Positions 18,316 to 27,407 of a DNA stretch of 64,000 bases are shown one piece after another. A program made the translations under genes and the position numbers. The stretch comes from JAVBLD01 sp031553705 (GTDB lineage Bacteria > Bacteroidota > Bacteroidia > Bacteroidales > Marinifilaceae): assembly GCA_031553705.1 (NCBI GenBank), contig JAVBLD010000018.1, positions 1-64,000 of the forward strand. Reading direction: 5' to 3'. Each line of letters starts with the position of its first letter. The first letter of the stretch is position 1. The notes under the pieces are model-generated. The model was not told the DNA's origin and made no database searches. It was given only the letters and a program-made list of their open reading frames with translations.

Positions 18316-20130
18316 ATGAAAAGGATATTATTGCTTCCGTCGGTCGTTGGAGCTCTGTTTTTTGCAGCATGTGAGGATTACAACGACTATAATTTCCCCG
18401 GGTTGGAAGAGATGGTCAAGCCGGTAAATATTGCAAAATATGAACTGGAAGTTACGACTGCCGATATTACGACCATTGTAAATAAACTAAATGGCTTGAA
18501 GACTGCTTCGGATTCGGTTATTGCGAAAAGGCTGAATACCGATAAGATGTTTTCGGCCGATGTTCCGGCAGATAAATTGATTCCTTATATATTGGCATCA
18601 AAATACCTGACGATGGATAAGGGGGCTTCGGCAAAGGTAACCTATTCCTATAAAGGAGAGACTCCTGCCTATCTGGCGACACTCAGGGGGGCTCCGGTGT
18701 ATACATTGACCGATCAGGATTACGAGTCAGCATGGAATCGTCCGGTCTATTTTTTGACTTCGGCGCATACTCCGGATATATACCTGCCGGTAGTGCTGCG
18801 GAACAAATATCCTGCGGCTGTCGAAGGTGATGTGGTTATTGTCCGGTATCGTTATTCGGATAAAGAACCGATAAATGCCCTGGCGGAAGATTTCGAGAGT
18901 ACCACAGCGCTGAATCAGCATGGGTGGACGTTGACCGGGGCTACTGCGTGGACACGCGCTTCATTTAACGGGAATAGTTATGCTCAGGCCAGAATCATTA
19001 CAGGAACAGGCCGGGTGGCTTATGTCAGTCCGGCGGTCATCTTGGATGGCGCAAAAGAGTATGCATTGTCGTTTGATATATGTGTCGGCTACTATACGGC
19101 TCCTTGTTTACGGGTACTGCTTTCGCCGTCCGCTAATCCGGATGACCCTGGAGCCGAGGATATTACCTCCCTTTTTTCGATCCCGGAGACTCCGGCAACT
19201 GGTTATGGAACAATGGTTACGGCTGGGACATATCATTTTACCGGTCGCAGTGGTGCAAGGCACCTGATTTTTGTATATGATGGGAACAGTGAGTCTGAAC
19301 CGAAGCGCACGACGGCTTACCAGATTGATAAAATTCTCCTGGTCGAAAAAGATGTACCGCCCGTGACAGGGTATGTCTGCGATAATATATATACATACTT
19401 CTCATCGGCATGGAAACCGTATGCCGGTGCAGAGATGATAAATCAACCCGATTATGATGCAATGGGAGTTTCATATTTCTCTGCTGCCACTGCACCTGTT
19501 TATCTACCTAAGTTTCTGTTGCAGAAATATCCTTATGCATTGGAAGGCAAGAAGGTGGCTGTCGGTTATAAGACAAGCGCTACCGCTTATACGGTAGATG
19601 AGTATATATATGAGTCCGGAGGGTGGAAACCCTCTACGGTAGTGGAGAAACGGACCGATCAGTTTGTCTTCTCCGGATGGGAAAATACCGGATGGGTTTT
19701 TGATCCGACAATCCGTGTTATCATGCAGGCAGATGATTATATGCTTATTGTAAATTATGTGAAAGATAAATATCCGGCATTTTATGATAGTTCATATAAA
19801 GATAATGAGTGGTATTACGGAGCCGATGCTTATAAGAACAGCGTGTACATCAGCTGGAAAAAAGCTTATAGGGAAAAAGACCAGGCTTTTAAGGATTTAT
19901 CGGAAGGAGGACGGATAGCTTTCTTGAAGCAGAGAACGGAGGAAGCAGTTGGGATTTATCTGGGCCTGAAATATCCTGATGCCATACCTTCGGTTAACGG
20001 AGTGGAAGTGCACGCATTGGTGACGGTAGCGATCGCCGATGACAGCGTTACGGTAAAGTATGTGTATGAATATAAATGCACCGGAGCAAGGCCTTCCCAA
20101 TGGAGCTTTTTATCTTCCGTCAAGAATTAG
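18316..20130 (+). CDS. large lipoprotein with repeats and a jelly-roll (choice-of-anchor J-like) domain
   Basis: 604 residues with a lipoprotein signal (LFFAA-C, lipidated Cys near 19). A unit of the form YLPxxLxxKYPxAxEGxxVxVxYxxS appears near 155-185 and again near 395-425, with a third looser copy near 475, indicating internal duplication. Between the first two copies a beta-sandwich (EDFESTTALNQHGWTLTGAT...VSPAVILDGAKEYALSFDI) resembles choice-of-anchor J or DUF5017-type domains. It is co-directional with the TonB receptor and probably displayed on the cell surface as its substrate-binding partner. Confidence 0.75.
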   Translation: MKRILLLPSVVGALFFAACEDYNDYNFPGLEEMVKPVNIAKYELEVTTADITTIVNKLNGLKTASDSVIAKRLNTDKMFSADVPADKLIPYILASKYLTMDKGASAKVTYSYKGETPAYLATLRGAPVYTLTDQDYESAWNRPVYFLTSAHTPDIYLPVVLRNKYPAAVEGDVVIVRYRYSDKEPINALAEDFESTTALNQHGWTLTGATAWTRASFNGNSYAQARIITGTGRVAYVSPAVILDGAKEYALSFDICVGYYTAPCLRVLLSPSANPDDPGAEDITSLFSIPETPATGYGTMVTAGTYHFTGRSGARHLIFVYDGNSESEPKRTTAYQIDKILLVEKDVPPVTGYVCDNIYTYFSSAWKPYAGAEMINQPDYDAMGVSYFSAATAPVYLPKFLLQKYPYALEGKKVAVGYKTSATAYTVDEYIYESGGWKPSTVVEKRTDQFVFSGWENTGWVFDPTIRVIMQADDYMLIVNYVKDKYPAFYDSSYKDNEWYYGADAYKNSVYISWKKAYREKDQAFKDLSEGGRIAFLKQRTEEAVGIYLGLKYPDAIPSVNGVEVHALVTVAIADDSVTVKYVYEYKCTGARPSQWSFLSSVKN

Positions 20131-20147
20131 GAACCATAGAAAATCAT

Positions 20148-20184
20148 AAAGAATCGCCTCTTGAAAAAGAGGTGATTCTTTATT
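20148..20184 (+). terminator. Rho-independent terminator after the lipoprotein
   Basis: A 15-bp stem with one G.T pair (20148-20162 with 20167-20181) and loop GAAA lies 18 bases after the stop. The T run is short. Confidence 0.8.
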
Positions 20185-20360
20185 ACCAGGTGTTTCATTT
20201 GCCTTAAAAGTTTTTAATATTTTCTTTGCGACTAAGGGAATTATCTTATAATTTTACGCGCGCAATAATCAAAGAGATAGATGCTTCGTGAGCGAATCTT
20301 TCACGGAAAGATCATTCGATAAAGAGAATTAGCAAATATAAAACAACAAGAATTTAAAGA

Positions 20361-23246
20361 ATGGCAACAGAACAATTTTTTTGGAGACATGTGGGGCCAC
20401 GCCCTGAAGATATCGAAGAGATGCTGGAGGTGATCGGTGTGAAATCTGTCGATGAGTTGATCCGTCAGGTTGTGCCTGATTCGATCCGTTTAAATAAGGA
20501 ACTGGATTTACCCGCCCCTTTGACCGAGTCTGATTTTTTGGCTAAGATCAAAGCTTTGGCCGGTAAGAATAAGTTATACCGTTCTTTGATCGGACAAGGG
20601 TATTATGATACCGTTTCCCCGGCGGTGATTATCCGTAATATTCTGGAGAACCCGGCCTGGTATACGTCATACACCCCTTACCAGGCGGAGGTTTCCCAGG
20701 GAAGACTGGAAGCGCTGTTGAACTATCAGACAATGATTGTAGAGCTTACCGGCTTGCCGCTAACCAACTGTTCGCTGTTGGATGAGGCTACGGCTGCGGC
20801 AGAGTCGATGCAGATGATGCAGGCTTTGAGAAGTAAGGAAATGAAGAAAGCCGGGGCAAACAAACTGTTTGTGGATAATCAGGTTTTCTCCCAGACAAAG
20901 GATGTATTGATTACCCGTTCTGCTCCGCTGGGCATCGAGCTGGTGCATGGTGATTACGCCACCTTTGAATTTACACCCGATGTTTTCGGTGCCTTTATCC
21001 AGTATCCGGCATCGAACGGAGAGGTAAGGGATTATAAGGCGTTTGTCGAAAAAGCGCATGCGCATGAAGCGCTGGTTAGCGTAGCCGCCGACTTGATGAG
21101 CTTGGCATTGTTGACTCCTCCGGGACAGTGGGGTGCCGACATTGCAGTCGGGACAACCCAACGTTTTGGGGTGCCGATGTCCTATGGAGGTCCGCATGCG
21201 GCTTATCTGGCAACCAAAGATGAGTATAAGCGGAATATCCCGGGACGTATCATCGGAGTTACTATCGATGCACAGGGAAACCATGCATTACGTCTCTCTT
21301 TGCAATCGCGGGAACAACACATCAAGCGGGAAAAAGCTTCTTCCAATATCTGCACGGCAAAAGCGCTGAACGCTACAATGGCCGGTTTTTATGCTGCATA
21401 TCACGGTAAAGAAGGATTGGAGCGGATTGCCAGGCATATTCATTCGGCCGCGGTAGTCCTGGCCGGAGAGGTCCCAAAATACGGATACAAACTGGTCGTC
21501 GATAAATTTTTCGATACGATCCGTTTCGAGTTGCCGAAAGGCGTTACCCAGGAGGCGATACGCGACCTGGCGTTGGAGCACCGGATGAATTTCCATTATT
21601 GCGATTGCAGTTGTGGCGCCGTGGGGCTCTCAACCGATGAGAAAATTAATGAAGAGGAGTTGAATACGATTATCGCCGTGTTTGCCCGGGCAGCCGATAA
21701 GACGGCGGAAAAAGTGTCTTTCCTGGACGACCGTACCGTGCTTGATCCGGCGATGCTTCGTGCAGACGACTATATGACACAGCCGGTATTCAATGTATAC
21801 CGTTCGGAGACAGCCATGATGCGTTATATGAAAAACCTGGAGCGTCGTGACGTATCATTGGCAACCTCGATGATCTCCCTCGGTTCGTGTACAATGAAAC
21901 TGAATGCAGCTGTGGAGATGCTACCGATCACCTGGCCTGAGTTTGGCGGCATACACCCGTTTGTTCCTGTTTCTCAAGCAGAAGGCTACCAGGAGATGAT
22001 CAAAGAGACGGAGCGGATGCTGGAAGAGGTGACCGGATTTGCCGGTTGCAGCCTGCAACCAAACTCCGGAGCTGCCGGAGAGTATGCCGCTTTGATGGTG
22101 ATCCGCCAATACCATATATCCCGTGGAGAGGAACACCGGAACGTAATGTTGATCCCGGCTTCCGCCCATGGTACCAATCCGGCTTCCAGCACAATGGCCG
22201 GACTGGAGATTATCGTAACCGCAACAGATCCTGCAGGCAATATCGATGTGGAGGACTTCCGTACCAAAGCTATTGCCAACAAAGACCGTCTGGCCGGAGT
22301 GATGATTACCTATCCTTCCACGCATGGAATTTTTGAAGAGTCGATCAAAGAGCTGACCAAAATTATACATGATAACGGCGGTCAGGTATTTATGGATGGT
22401 GCCAATATGAACGGACAGTGCGGTTTAACCAGCCCGGGAGTCATCGGCGCCGATATATGCCACTTGAACTTGCACAAGACCTTTGCCATGCCTCACGGCG
22501 GTGGCGGTCCGGGAGTAGGCCCGATCTGTGCCGCAAGCCATCTGGTGCCGTTCCTGCCTTCGCACACTATGGTGAAAACAGGCGGTGAAAAAGGTATACA
22601 TGCCGTAGCGGCCGCACCTTACGGTTCGGTGGGAATGCTTCCTGTTACGTACGGTTATCTGTTGATGCTGGGAGGCGAAGGATTGAAGAAAGTGACCGAA
22701 ATGGCTATTCTGAACGCCAACTACCTAGCTTCTTCTTTTGAGAAGTTGGGATTTAAGATCCTGTATAAAGGAAGCCAAGGACGGGTAGGACATGAAATGA
22801 TCTGGGATTGCAATATGTTTAATAAAGAGTATGGCATTACCGAACTGGATGTAGCCAAGCGTTTGATGGACTTTGGTTTCCATGCTCCTACACTTTCTTT
22901 TCCGGTGCATGGCACATTGATGGTTGAGCCGACCGAGAGCGAGCCGAAAGAGGAACTGGACCGCTTTATTGAAGCGCTGAAGACCATCCGCGAAGAGATG
23001 ATTGAAGTGGGAGAGGGAAAAGCGGATAAGACTGATAACGTATTAAAGAATGCACCTCATACTCATAAGGTGTTGACGGCCAATGAGTGGGCGCGTTCTT
23101 ATCCCCGCAGTAAAGCGGCCTATCCGCTGCCATGGGTAGCTGAGAATAAATTCTGGCCGCAGGTAGGTCGGGTAGACGACGGCTACGGCGACCGTAATCT
23201 GGTTTGTACTTGCGATATGCTCTATAGCACGGAGCCGGAGAATTAG
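20361..23246 (+). CDS. gcvP: glycine dehydrogenase (decarboxylating), P protein of the glycine cleavage system
   Basis: 961 residues, the fused single-chain P protein. It decarboxylates glycine and passes the aminomethyl group to the lipoylated H protein. The PLP lysine is Lys706 in NLHKTFAMPHGGGGPG. The N-terminal half (FWRHVGPRPEDIEEML, SLLDEATAAAE) is the non-catalytic repeat typical of fused GcvP. No gcvT or gcvH lies nearby, so the complex is encoded at scattered sites. Upstream bases show no clear glycine riboswitch. Confidence 0.97.
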   Translation: MATEQFFWRHVGPRPEDIEEMLEVIGVKSVDELIRQVVPDSIRLNKELDLPAPLTESDFLAKIKALAGKNKLYRSLIGQGYYDTVSPAVIIRNILENPAWYTSYTPYQAEVSQGRLEALLNYQTMIVELTGLPLTNCSLLDEATAAAESMQMMQALRSKEMKKAGANKLFVDNQVFSQTKDVLITRSAPLGIELVHGDYATFEFTPDVFGAFIQYPASNGEVRDYKAFVEKAHAHEALVSVAADLMSLALLTPPGQWGADIAVGTTQRFGVPMSYGGPHAAYLATKDEYKRNIPGRIIGVTIDAQGNHALRLSLQSREQHIKREKASSNICTAKALNATMAGFYAAYHGKEGLERIARHIHSAAVVLAGEVPKYGYKLVVDKFFDTIRFELPKGVTQEAIRDLALEHRMNFHYCDCSCGAVGLSTDEKINEEELNTIIAVFARAADKTAEKVSFLDDRTVLDPAMLRADDYMTQPVFNVYRSETAMMRYMKNLERRDVSLATSMISLGSCTMKLNAAVEMLPITWPEFGGIHPFVPVSQAEGYQEMIKETERMLEEVTGFAGCSLQPNSGAAGEYAALMVIRQYHISRGEEHRNVMLIPASAHGTNPASSTMAGLEIIVTATDPAGNIDVEDFRTKAIANKDRLAGVMITYPSTHGIFEESIKELTKIIHDNGGQVFMDGANMNGQCGLTSPGVIGADICHLNLHKTFAMPHGGGGPGVGPICAASHLVPFLPSHTMVKTGGEKGIHAVAAAPYGSVGMLPVTYGYLLMLGGEGLKKVTEMAILNANYLASSFEKLGFKILYKGSQGRVGHEMIWDCNMFNKEYGITELDVAKRLMDFGFHAPTLSFPVHGTLMVEPTESEPKEELDRFIEALKTIREEMIEVGEGKADKTDNVLKNAPHTHKVLTANEWARSYPRSKAAYPLPWVAENKFWPQVGRVDDGYGDRNLVCTCDMLYSTEPEN

Positions 23247-23270
23247 AAATTTCAAATCATTGAATATAAG

Positions 23271-23302
23271 AAAGAGATTGTTGTAAGACAATCTCTTTTT
23301 TT
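23271..23302 (+). terminator. Rho-independent terminator of gcvP
   Basis: A 10-bp stem (23272-23281 with 23288-23297) is followed by a T run, 25 bases after the gcvP stop. Confidence 0.9.
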
Positions 23303-23369
23303 ATGGTGTCCGGAATGTGTTTTTATCTTTTATTTATGAATAATATCTATAGGTCGGGATTAAAGCAAA

Positions 23370-23398
23370 GGGACTGTCAATGTTTGTCGGACAGTCCC
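23370..23398. terminator. hairpin between convergent gcvP and the helicase gene
   Basis: A perfect 9-bp stem (GGGACTGTC 23370-23378 with GACAGTCCC 23390-23398). It lies 30 bases after the helicase stop on the minus strand and probably ends that transcript, although its T run on that strand is poor (TTTGCTTT). Confidence 0.65.
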
Positions 23399-23427
23399 TA
23401 TATTATAATTTTTTACGTTAACGATAT

Positions 23428-24678
23428 TTATGGCGTTTTGTTTATGTTTTTCTTTTTTGTAAACGGGCGGTGATCCTGTTTTTTTTGTTTGAAGTTCCTC
23501 CGGTGTGGCTTCTGGTGGGGAGCTTTCGGGGTGTATTCGGGGCCGGGACCGATAGTCGGCGGGAGGGGGATTTTATATACCTCTCTTTCGATAAATTCTT
23601 CTATCCGGTGGAATTTCCCCTGTTCGATTTCACAGATAAATGTGATGGCAACGCCGTCGGCGTTTGCGCGTGCTGTACGGCCGATGCGGTGGATGTAGTC
23701 TTCCGGGTCGTGGGGCACGTCGTAATTGATCACAAGGCCGATGTCTTCGATATCGATGCCACGGGCTACGATATCGGTGGCTACCAGAATATCGATCTTT
23801 CCGTTTTTGAAGTCGAGCATTACCGCTTCCCGTTGTTCCTGTTCCAGGTCGGAGTGCATAGCGGCGATGTTAAGCTTCATTTTTTTCAACGAGTAGGCCA
23901 GATCCTTTACTTTCTTTTTCGATGAGGAGAATATGATCGTTTTGTTTTGTACCGGTTTTTTAAACAGTTCCTGGATGATATCCATCTTTTGTGCCTCGTA
24001 GCAGACATACGCCGATTGCATGATTGCTTCGTTCGGTTTCGAGACGGCGACGTTTACCTCTACCGGGTTGTGCAGGATTTGTTTGGCCAGTTGCCTGATC
24101 TTAGGCGGTAGGGTGGCGGAGAACATAATGGTTTGGCGTTTTTCCGGGATCCGTTTGACGATTTGCATGATGTCGTCGAAAAATCCCATGTCTAACATAC
24201 GGTCCGCTTCGTCGAGGATGAAGTAGCCGACTTTCGACAGGTCGATATCGCTATGGGCTATGTGAGAGAGCAAGCGGCCGGGAGTGGCGATCACTACGTC
24301 GGCACCCATTTGCAGGCCGCGTTTTTGCTGATCCCAACCGGAACCATCGCCTCCGCCATATACCACTGTTGTGGAGATCGGGAGAAAATAGGAGAAGCCT
24401 TCAAACTGTACATCAATTTGTTGGGCAAGTTCGCGTGTCGGAACCATGATAATGGCTTTGATGACATTCTCCGGATTGCCTTCCTGGATCAGTCGGTTCA
24501 ATAAAGGAAGTGTATAAGCTGCCGTTTTTCCGGTGCCGGTCTGTGCACAGCCGATAACATCTTTCCCTTCCAGTAGTACCGGAATTGTGAGTTCCTGTAC
24601 CGGGGTCATCTCTTCAAAATTCATGGAATCAATGCCTTGTAATATTTTTTCGTCTAAGGGGACTTCGCTAAATTTCAT
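23428..24678 (-). CDS. DEAD-box RNA helicase (RhlE-like)
   Basis: 416 residues with the Q motif (MTPVQ), Walker A AQTGTGKT (45-52), DEAD (156-159), SAT, and the motif V/VI region ending YIHRIGRTARA. A short Lys/Arg/His-rich tail (about 385-416) should bind RNA. It remodels RNA in ribosome assembly or decay, and such helicases are often cold-induced. A -7 match 173 bases upstream suggests a long 5' leader. RhlE and CshA-type helicases cannot be separated by eye. Confidence 0.93.
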   Translation of the reverse strand: MKFSEVPLDEKILQGIDSMNFEEMTPVQELTIPVLLEGKDVIGCAQTGTGKTAAYTLPLLNRLIQEGNPENVIKAIIMVPTRELAQQIDVQFEGFSYFLPISTTVVYGGGDGSGWDQQKRGLQMGADVVIATPGRLLSHIAHSDIDLSKVGYFILDEADRMLDMGFFDDIMQIVKRIPEKRQTIMFSATLPPKIRQLAKQILHNPVEVNVAVSKPNEAIMQSAYVCYEAQKMDIIQELFKKPVQNKTIIFSSSKKKVKDLAYSLKKMKLNIAAMHSDLEQEQREAVMLDFKNGKIDILVATDIVARGIDIEDIGLVINYDVPHDPEDYIHRIGRTARANADGVAITFICEIEQGKFHRIEEFIEREVYKIPLPPTIGPGPEYTPKAPHQKPHRRNFKQKKQDHRPFTKKKNINKTP

Positions 24679-24720
24679 AAGTAATTAGTTGAGAATTGGA
24701 AATTGACAATTGAAAGTGAG
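24679..24720. repeat. intergenic AATTGAAAATTG-type repeat sequence
   Basis: TTGAGAATTGGAAATTGACAATTGAAAG repeats a degenerate (G/A)AATTGA word. Similar stretches occur at 10366-10440, 37755-37780, 37858-37885 and 47110-47145. Confidence 0.4.
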
Positions 24721-24850
24721 CTTTTTTATAACTCGTTGATATATAATAAAAATTCATAAATGCTTCATACAAGTATTTTATGTGGTAAATAGCAGGAAGC
24801 GGGTGACAAGATTGTTTTGTGTCTTCCCGTCCTGGTTTAAAATCCGGATA

Positions 24851-24858
24851 CAAAGATA
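24851..24858 (-). promoter_or_regulatory. candidate -7 element for the DEAD-box helicase
   Basis: On the minus strand this reads TATCTTTG, matching TAnnTTTG, 173 bases before the start. A long leader would be consistent with cold-shock control of helicase genes. Confidence 0.4.
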
Positions 24859-24986
24859 TAGATTTTACCATTATGTTGTATCAGTGTGTTTATCGAGGTT
24901 AGGATATATCCGGACCGGATTGTCTTATTGCCCGGACGGACAAATAAAAAAAGCGATGAATAGTTTTTAATTTGAAAAATAGCGTT

Positions 24987-24994
24987 TATCTTTG
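24987..24994 (+). promoter_or_regulatory. candidate -7 element for the small membrane protein
   Basis: TATCTTTG matches TAnnTTTG and lies 18 bases before ATG 25013, which supports that small gene. Confidence 0.5.
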
Positions 24995-25012
24995 GATGCG
25001 ATATGTTGCGAC

Positions 25013-25369
25013 ATGAATTTATTTTTGATGTATATAATTCTATGCTTTTTCTTGCTGACGGTGAGTGCAGGTATGTTTTGGAATATGTCGAAGGAATATT
25101 TTTCAGATGTGGAGCGGGAAGTTCCGGTCCCTTCGCTGGATTTGGCATGCTATGACTGGAATGCAGGTGGTGTTACCCAGCAGAAAAAGGAATATGTTTC
25201 GGAAGATAGGGGAAAAGGATGTTGCAACTTGTTGAATAAGCTGCACCGTATATGTGGCATGATGATCGGACAGGCAGGAGTTGCTGAGAATGAGTGTTAT
25301 ATACGTTTATTGTCGGAGCGTTATCGGGACGGTTTTTATATTTACTTTTTTAGTAAACTAATCATATAG
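25013..25369 (+). CDS. small single-pass membrane hypothetical protein
   Basis: 118 residues from ATG 25013; a TTG 21 bases upstream is an alternative start that overlaps the -7 element. A hydrophobic N-terminal segment (FLMYIILCFFLLTVSAGMF) anchors the protein or acts as a signal, and the rest is polar with several Cys. No family is recognised. It lies alone before the ATP synthase operon, supported mainly by the promoter match. Confidence 0.45.
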   Translation: MNLFLMYIILCFFLLTVSAGMFWNMSKEYFSDVEREVPVPSLDLACYDWNAGGVTQQKKEYVSEDRGKGCCNLLNKLHRICGMMIGQAGVAENECYIRLLSERYRDGFYIYFFSKLII

Positions 25370-25450
25370 TTTTTTGTTGTGTAATTTGTCCTTTGTTATA
25401 TTCTGGCATAGTCTGTTCGGCGTGTTGCCATGACATAGGAGAGGTTTTTA

Positions 25451-25458
25451 TATTTTTG
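25451..25458 (+). promoter_or_regulatory. candidate -7 element of the ATP synthase operon
   Basis: TATTTTTG matches the consensus 82 bases before atpD. A TTG at 25425-25427 is 23 bases upstream, slightly further than the usual -33 spacing. Confidence 0.5.
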
Positions 25459-25540
25459 TCGTATAGGGTATTTCTTGTTAGGTTGAATACTCATAATGAT
25501 ATGTGACAGCATTGTTTTATATATTACTTATTGTTGAATT

Positions 25541-27052
25541 ATGGCGGAAAAGATCGGGTATGTGACACAGGTGATCGGTCCTGTTGTAGACGTTATTTTT
25601 GAAAGCGACGGCGGGGGATTGCCTCCTATTTATGAGGCGCTTGAGATCAAGAGAGACAATGGTGAAAAATTAGTTGTAGAAGTGGAACAACATATTGGTG
25701 AAAACACGGTAAGATGTGTTGCTATGGACACGACCGACGGTTTACATCGCGGAATGAAAGCGCTGGATTTGGGGCGGACATTGACAATGCCTGCCGGGGG
25801 ACAGATCAAAGGACGTTTGTTAAATGTGATCGGTGATACGATCGACCGGCTGAAACCGTTGGATTATACAAATGTGCAATCGATTCATCGCGAGCCGCCG
25901 AAATTCGAGGATCTGACGACAACCGAGGAGATGCTGTTTACCGGAATCAAGGTGATCGATTTACTCGAGCCTTATTCGAAAGGAGGTAAGATCGGACTTT
26001 TCGGGGGAGCCGGAGTTGGAAAAACCGTATTGATTATGGAGTTGATCAATAATATTGCCAAAGGGCACAATGGTTATTCCGTTTTTGCCGGAGTAGGAGA
26101 ACGTACCCGTGAAGGAAACGATTTGTTGCGCGAGATGATTGAGTCGGGAGTAATTCATTACGGCGAAAAGTTTAAAAACGAAATGGAAGAGGGAAAGTGG
26201 GATGTGGATGGTGTGGATATGGAGGAGGTAGGCCGATCACAGGCTACTTTGGTGTTCGGACAGATGAATGAACCTCCCGGAGCCCGTTTACGGGTGGCCT
26301 TGTCCGGATTGACGGTGGCGGAGATGTTCCGCGATTCCAATGAAGGAGGAAAAGAGATACTATTCTTTATTGATAACATATTCCGTTTCACCCAGGCAGG
26401 TTCGGAAGTATCCGCCTTGTTGGGACGCATGCCTTCGGCAGTTGGTTATCAACCGACATTGGCTTCTGAGATGGGAAAATTGCAAGAGCGTATTGCTTCG
26501 ACGAAATATGGTTCGATCACTTCGGTGCAGGCGATTTATGTGCCTGCCGACGACTTGACCGACCCGGCTCCGGCTACGACTTTTAATTTTCTGGATGCAA
26601 CGACCGTGTTAAGCCGTAAAATTACCGAGTTGGGTATTTATCCTGCGGTTGATCCACTGGAGTCTTCTTCCCGGATCCTGGATCCGAATATTGTGGGGGA
26701 AGAGCATTATAATACCGCTCAGCAGGTGGTTGAATTGTTGCAGCACTATAATGAATTACAGGATATTATCGCTATTTTGGGTGTGGATGAGCTTTCCGAT
26801 AGTGATAAACTGGTGGTGAGCAGGGCCCGCCGGGCACAGCGTTTCTTCTCGCAGCCTTTTCATGTGGCCGAACAATATACCGGTATCCCGGGGGTCATGG
26901 TGCCTTTAGCCGAGACAATCCGCGGCTTCAAGATGATTTTGAGCGGTGAAATGGATAAATACCCGGAACAGGCGTTTATGAATACCGGCACCATCGACGA
27001 AGTAATCAGGAAAGGAGAAGAGATGATGGCAAAAGCCGGCGTAAAGAGTTAA
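25541..27052 (+). CDS. atpD: F1Fo ATP synthase subunit beta
   Basis: 503 residues, the catalytic F1 subunit. Walker A GGAGVGKT is at 155-162 and GERTREGNDL with the catalytic Glu at 186-195. A loop insertion around 205-225 (FKNEMEEGKWDVDGVDMEE) relative to E. coli-type beta is usual in Bacteroidetes. It is the first gene of the operon, an arrangement (beta and epsilon first) typical of this phylum. Confidence 0.97.
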   Translation: MAEKIGYVTQVIGPVVDVIFESDGGGLPPIYEALEIKRDNGEKLVVEVEQHIGENTVRCVAMDTTDGLHRGMKALDLGRTLTMPAGGQIKGRLLNVIGDTIDRLKPLDYTNVQSIHREPPKFEDLTTTEEMLFTGIKVIDLLEPYSKGGKIGLFGGAGVGKTVLIMELINNIAKGHNGYSVFAGVGERTREGNDLLREMIESGVIHYGEKFKNEMEEGKWDVDGVDMEEVGRSQATLVFGQMNEPPGARLRVALSGLTVAEMFRDSNEGGKEILFFIDNIFRFTQAGSEVSALLGRMPSAVGYQPTLASEMGKLQERIASTKYGSITSVQAIYVPADDLTDPAPATTFNFLDATTVLSRKITELGIYPAVDPLESSSRILDPNIVGEEHYNTAQQVVELLQHYNELQDIIAILGVDELSDSDKLVVSRARRAQRFFSQPFHVAEQYTGIPGVMVPLAETIRGFKMILSGEMDKYPEQAFMNTGTIDEVIRKGEEMMAKAGVKS

Positions 27053-27082
27053 GAGTAGAAAATAGGAAAGAGATTGTAAGGC

Positions 27083-27316
27083 ATGAGATTAGAGATTATA
27101 TCTTCTGAAAAGACGCTTTTTAAAGGGGATGTTCAAATGGTGACACTGCCGGGTTCACTTGGTACATTTACCGTACTGGAAAACCATGCGCCGCTGATTT
27201 CGACGTTAACCAAGGGTAATATTATATATCGTACCGGGAATGCGGAGAAGCGGATTTCCATTATGTCGGGAGTTGTAGAGGTGCTTGATAACCGGGTTGT
27301 GATTTGTATCAAATAG
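27083..27316 (+). CDS. atpC: ATP synthase subunit epsilon (N-terminal domain only)
   Basis: 77 residues, starting 30 bases after atpD. It contains only the beta-sandwich domain (MRLEIISSEKTLFKGDVQMV, GTFTVLENHAPLISTL). The C-terminal helical hairpin that inhibits ATP hydrolysis in other bacteria is absent. Short epsilon subunits are usual in Bacteroidetes. Inhibition by epsilon is therefore unlikely here. Confidence 0.92.
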   Translation: MRLEIISSEKTLFKGDVQMVTLPGSLGTFTVLENHAPLISTLTKGNIIYRTGNAEKRISIMSGVVEVLDNRVVICIK

Positions 27317-27407
27317 TGGAAAACAATAAATCGGAGACCGGAAAATGTAGGAATCGGGATTGTGTTGGAGTTTTTCCGGACGATCTGATAGGTTTGAGTT
27401 TATAGAT

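Noticed and set aside
20185..20360. Glycine riboswitch upstream of gcvP
   Set aside because: No conserved riboswitch core was recognisable by eye in the 176 bases before the start.
24837..25148. 103-residue minus-strand frame upstream of the helicase
   Set aside because: It overlaps the better-supported plus-strand small gene with a promoter match and shows no domain.
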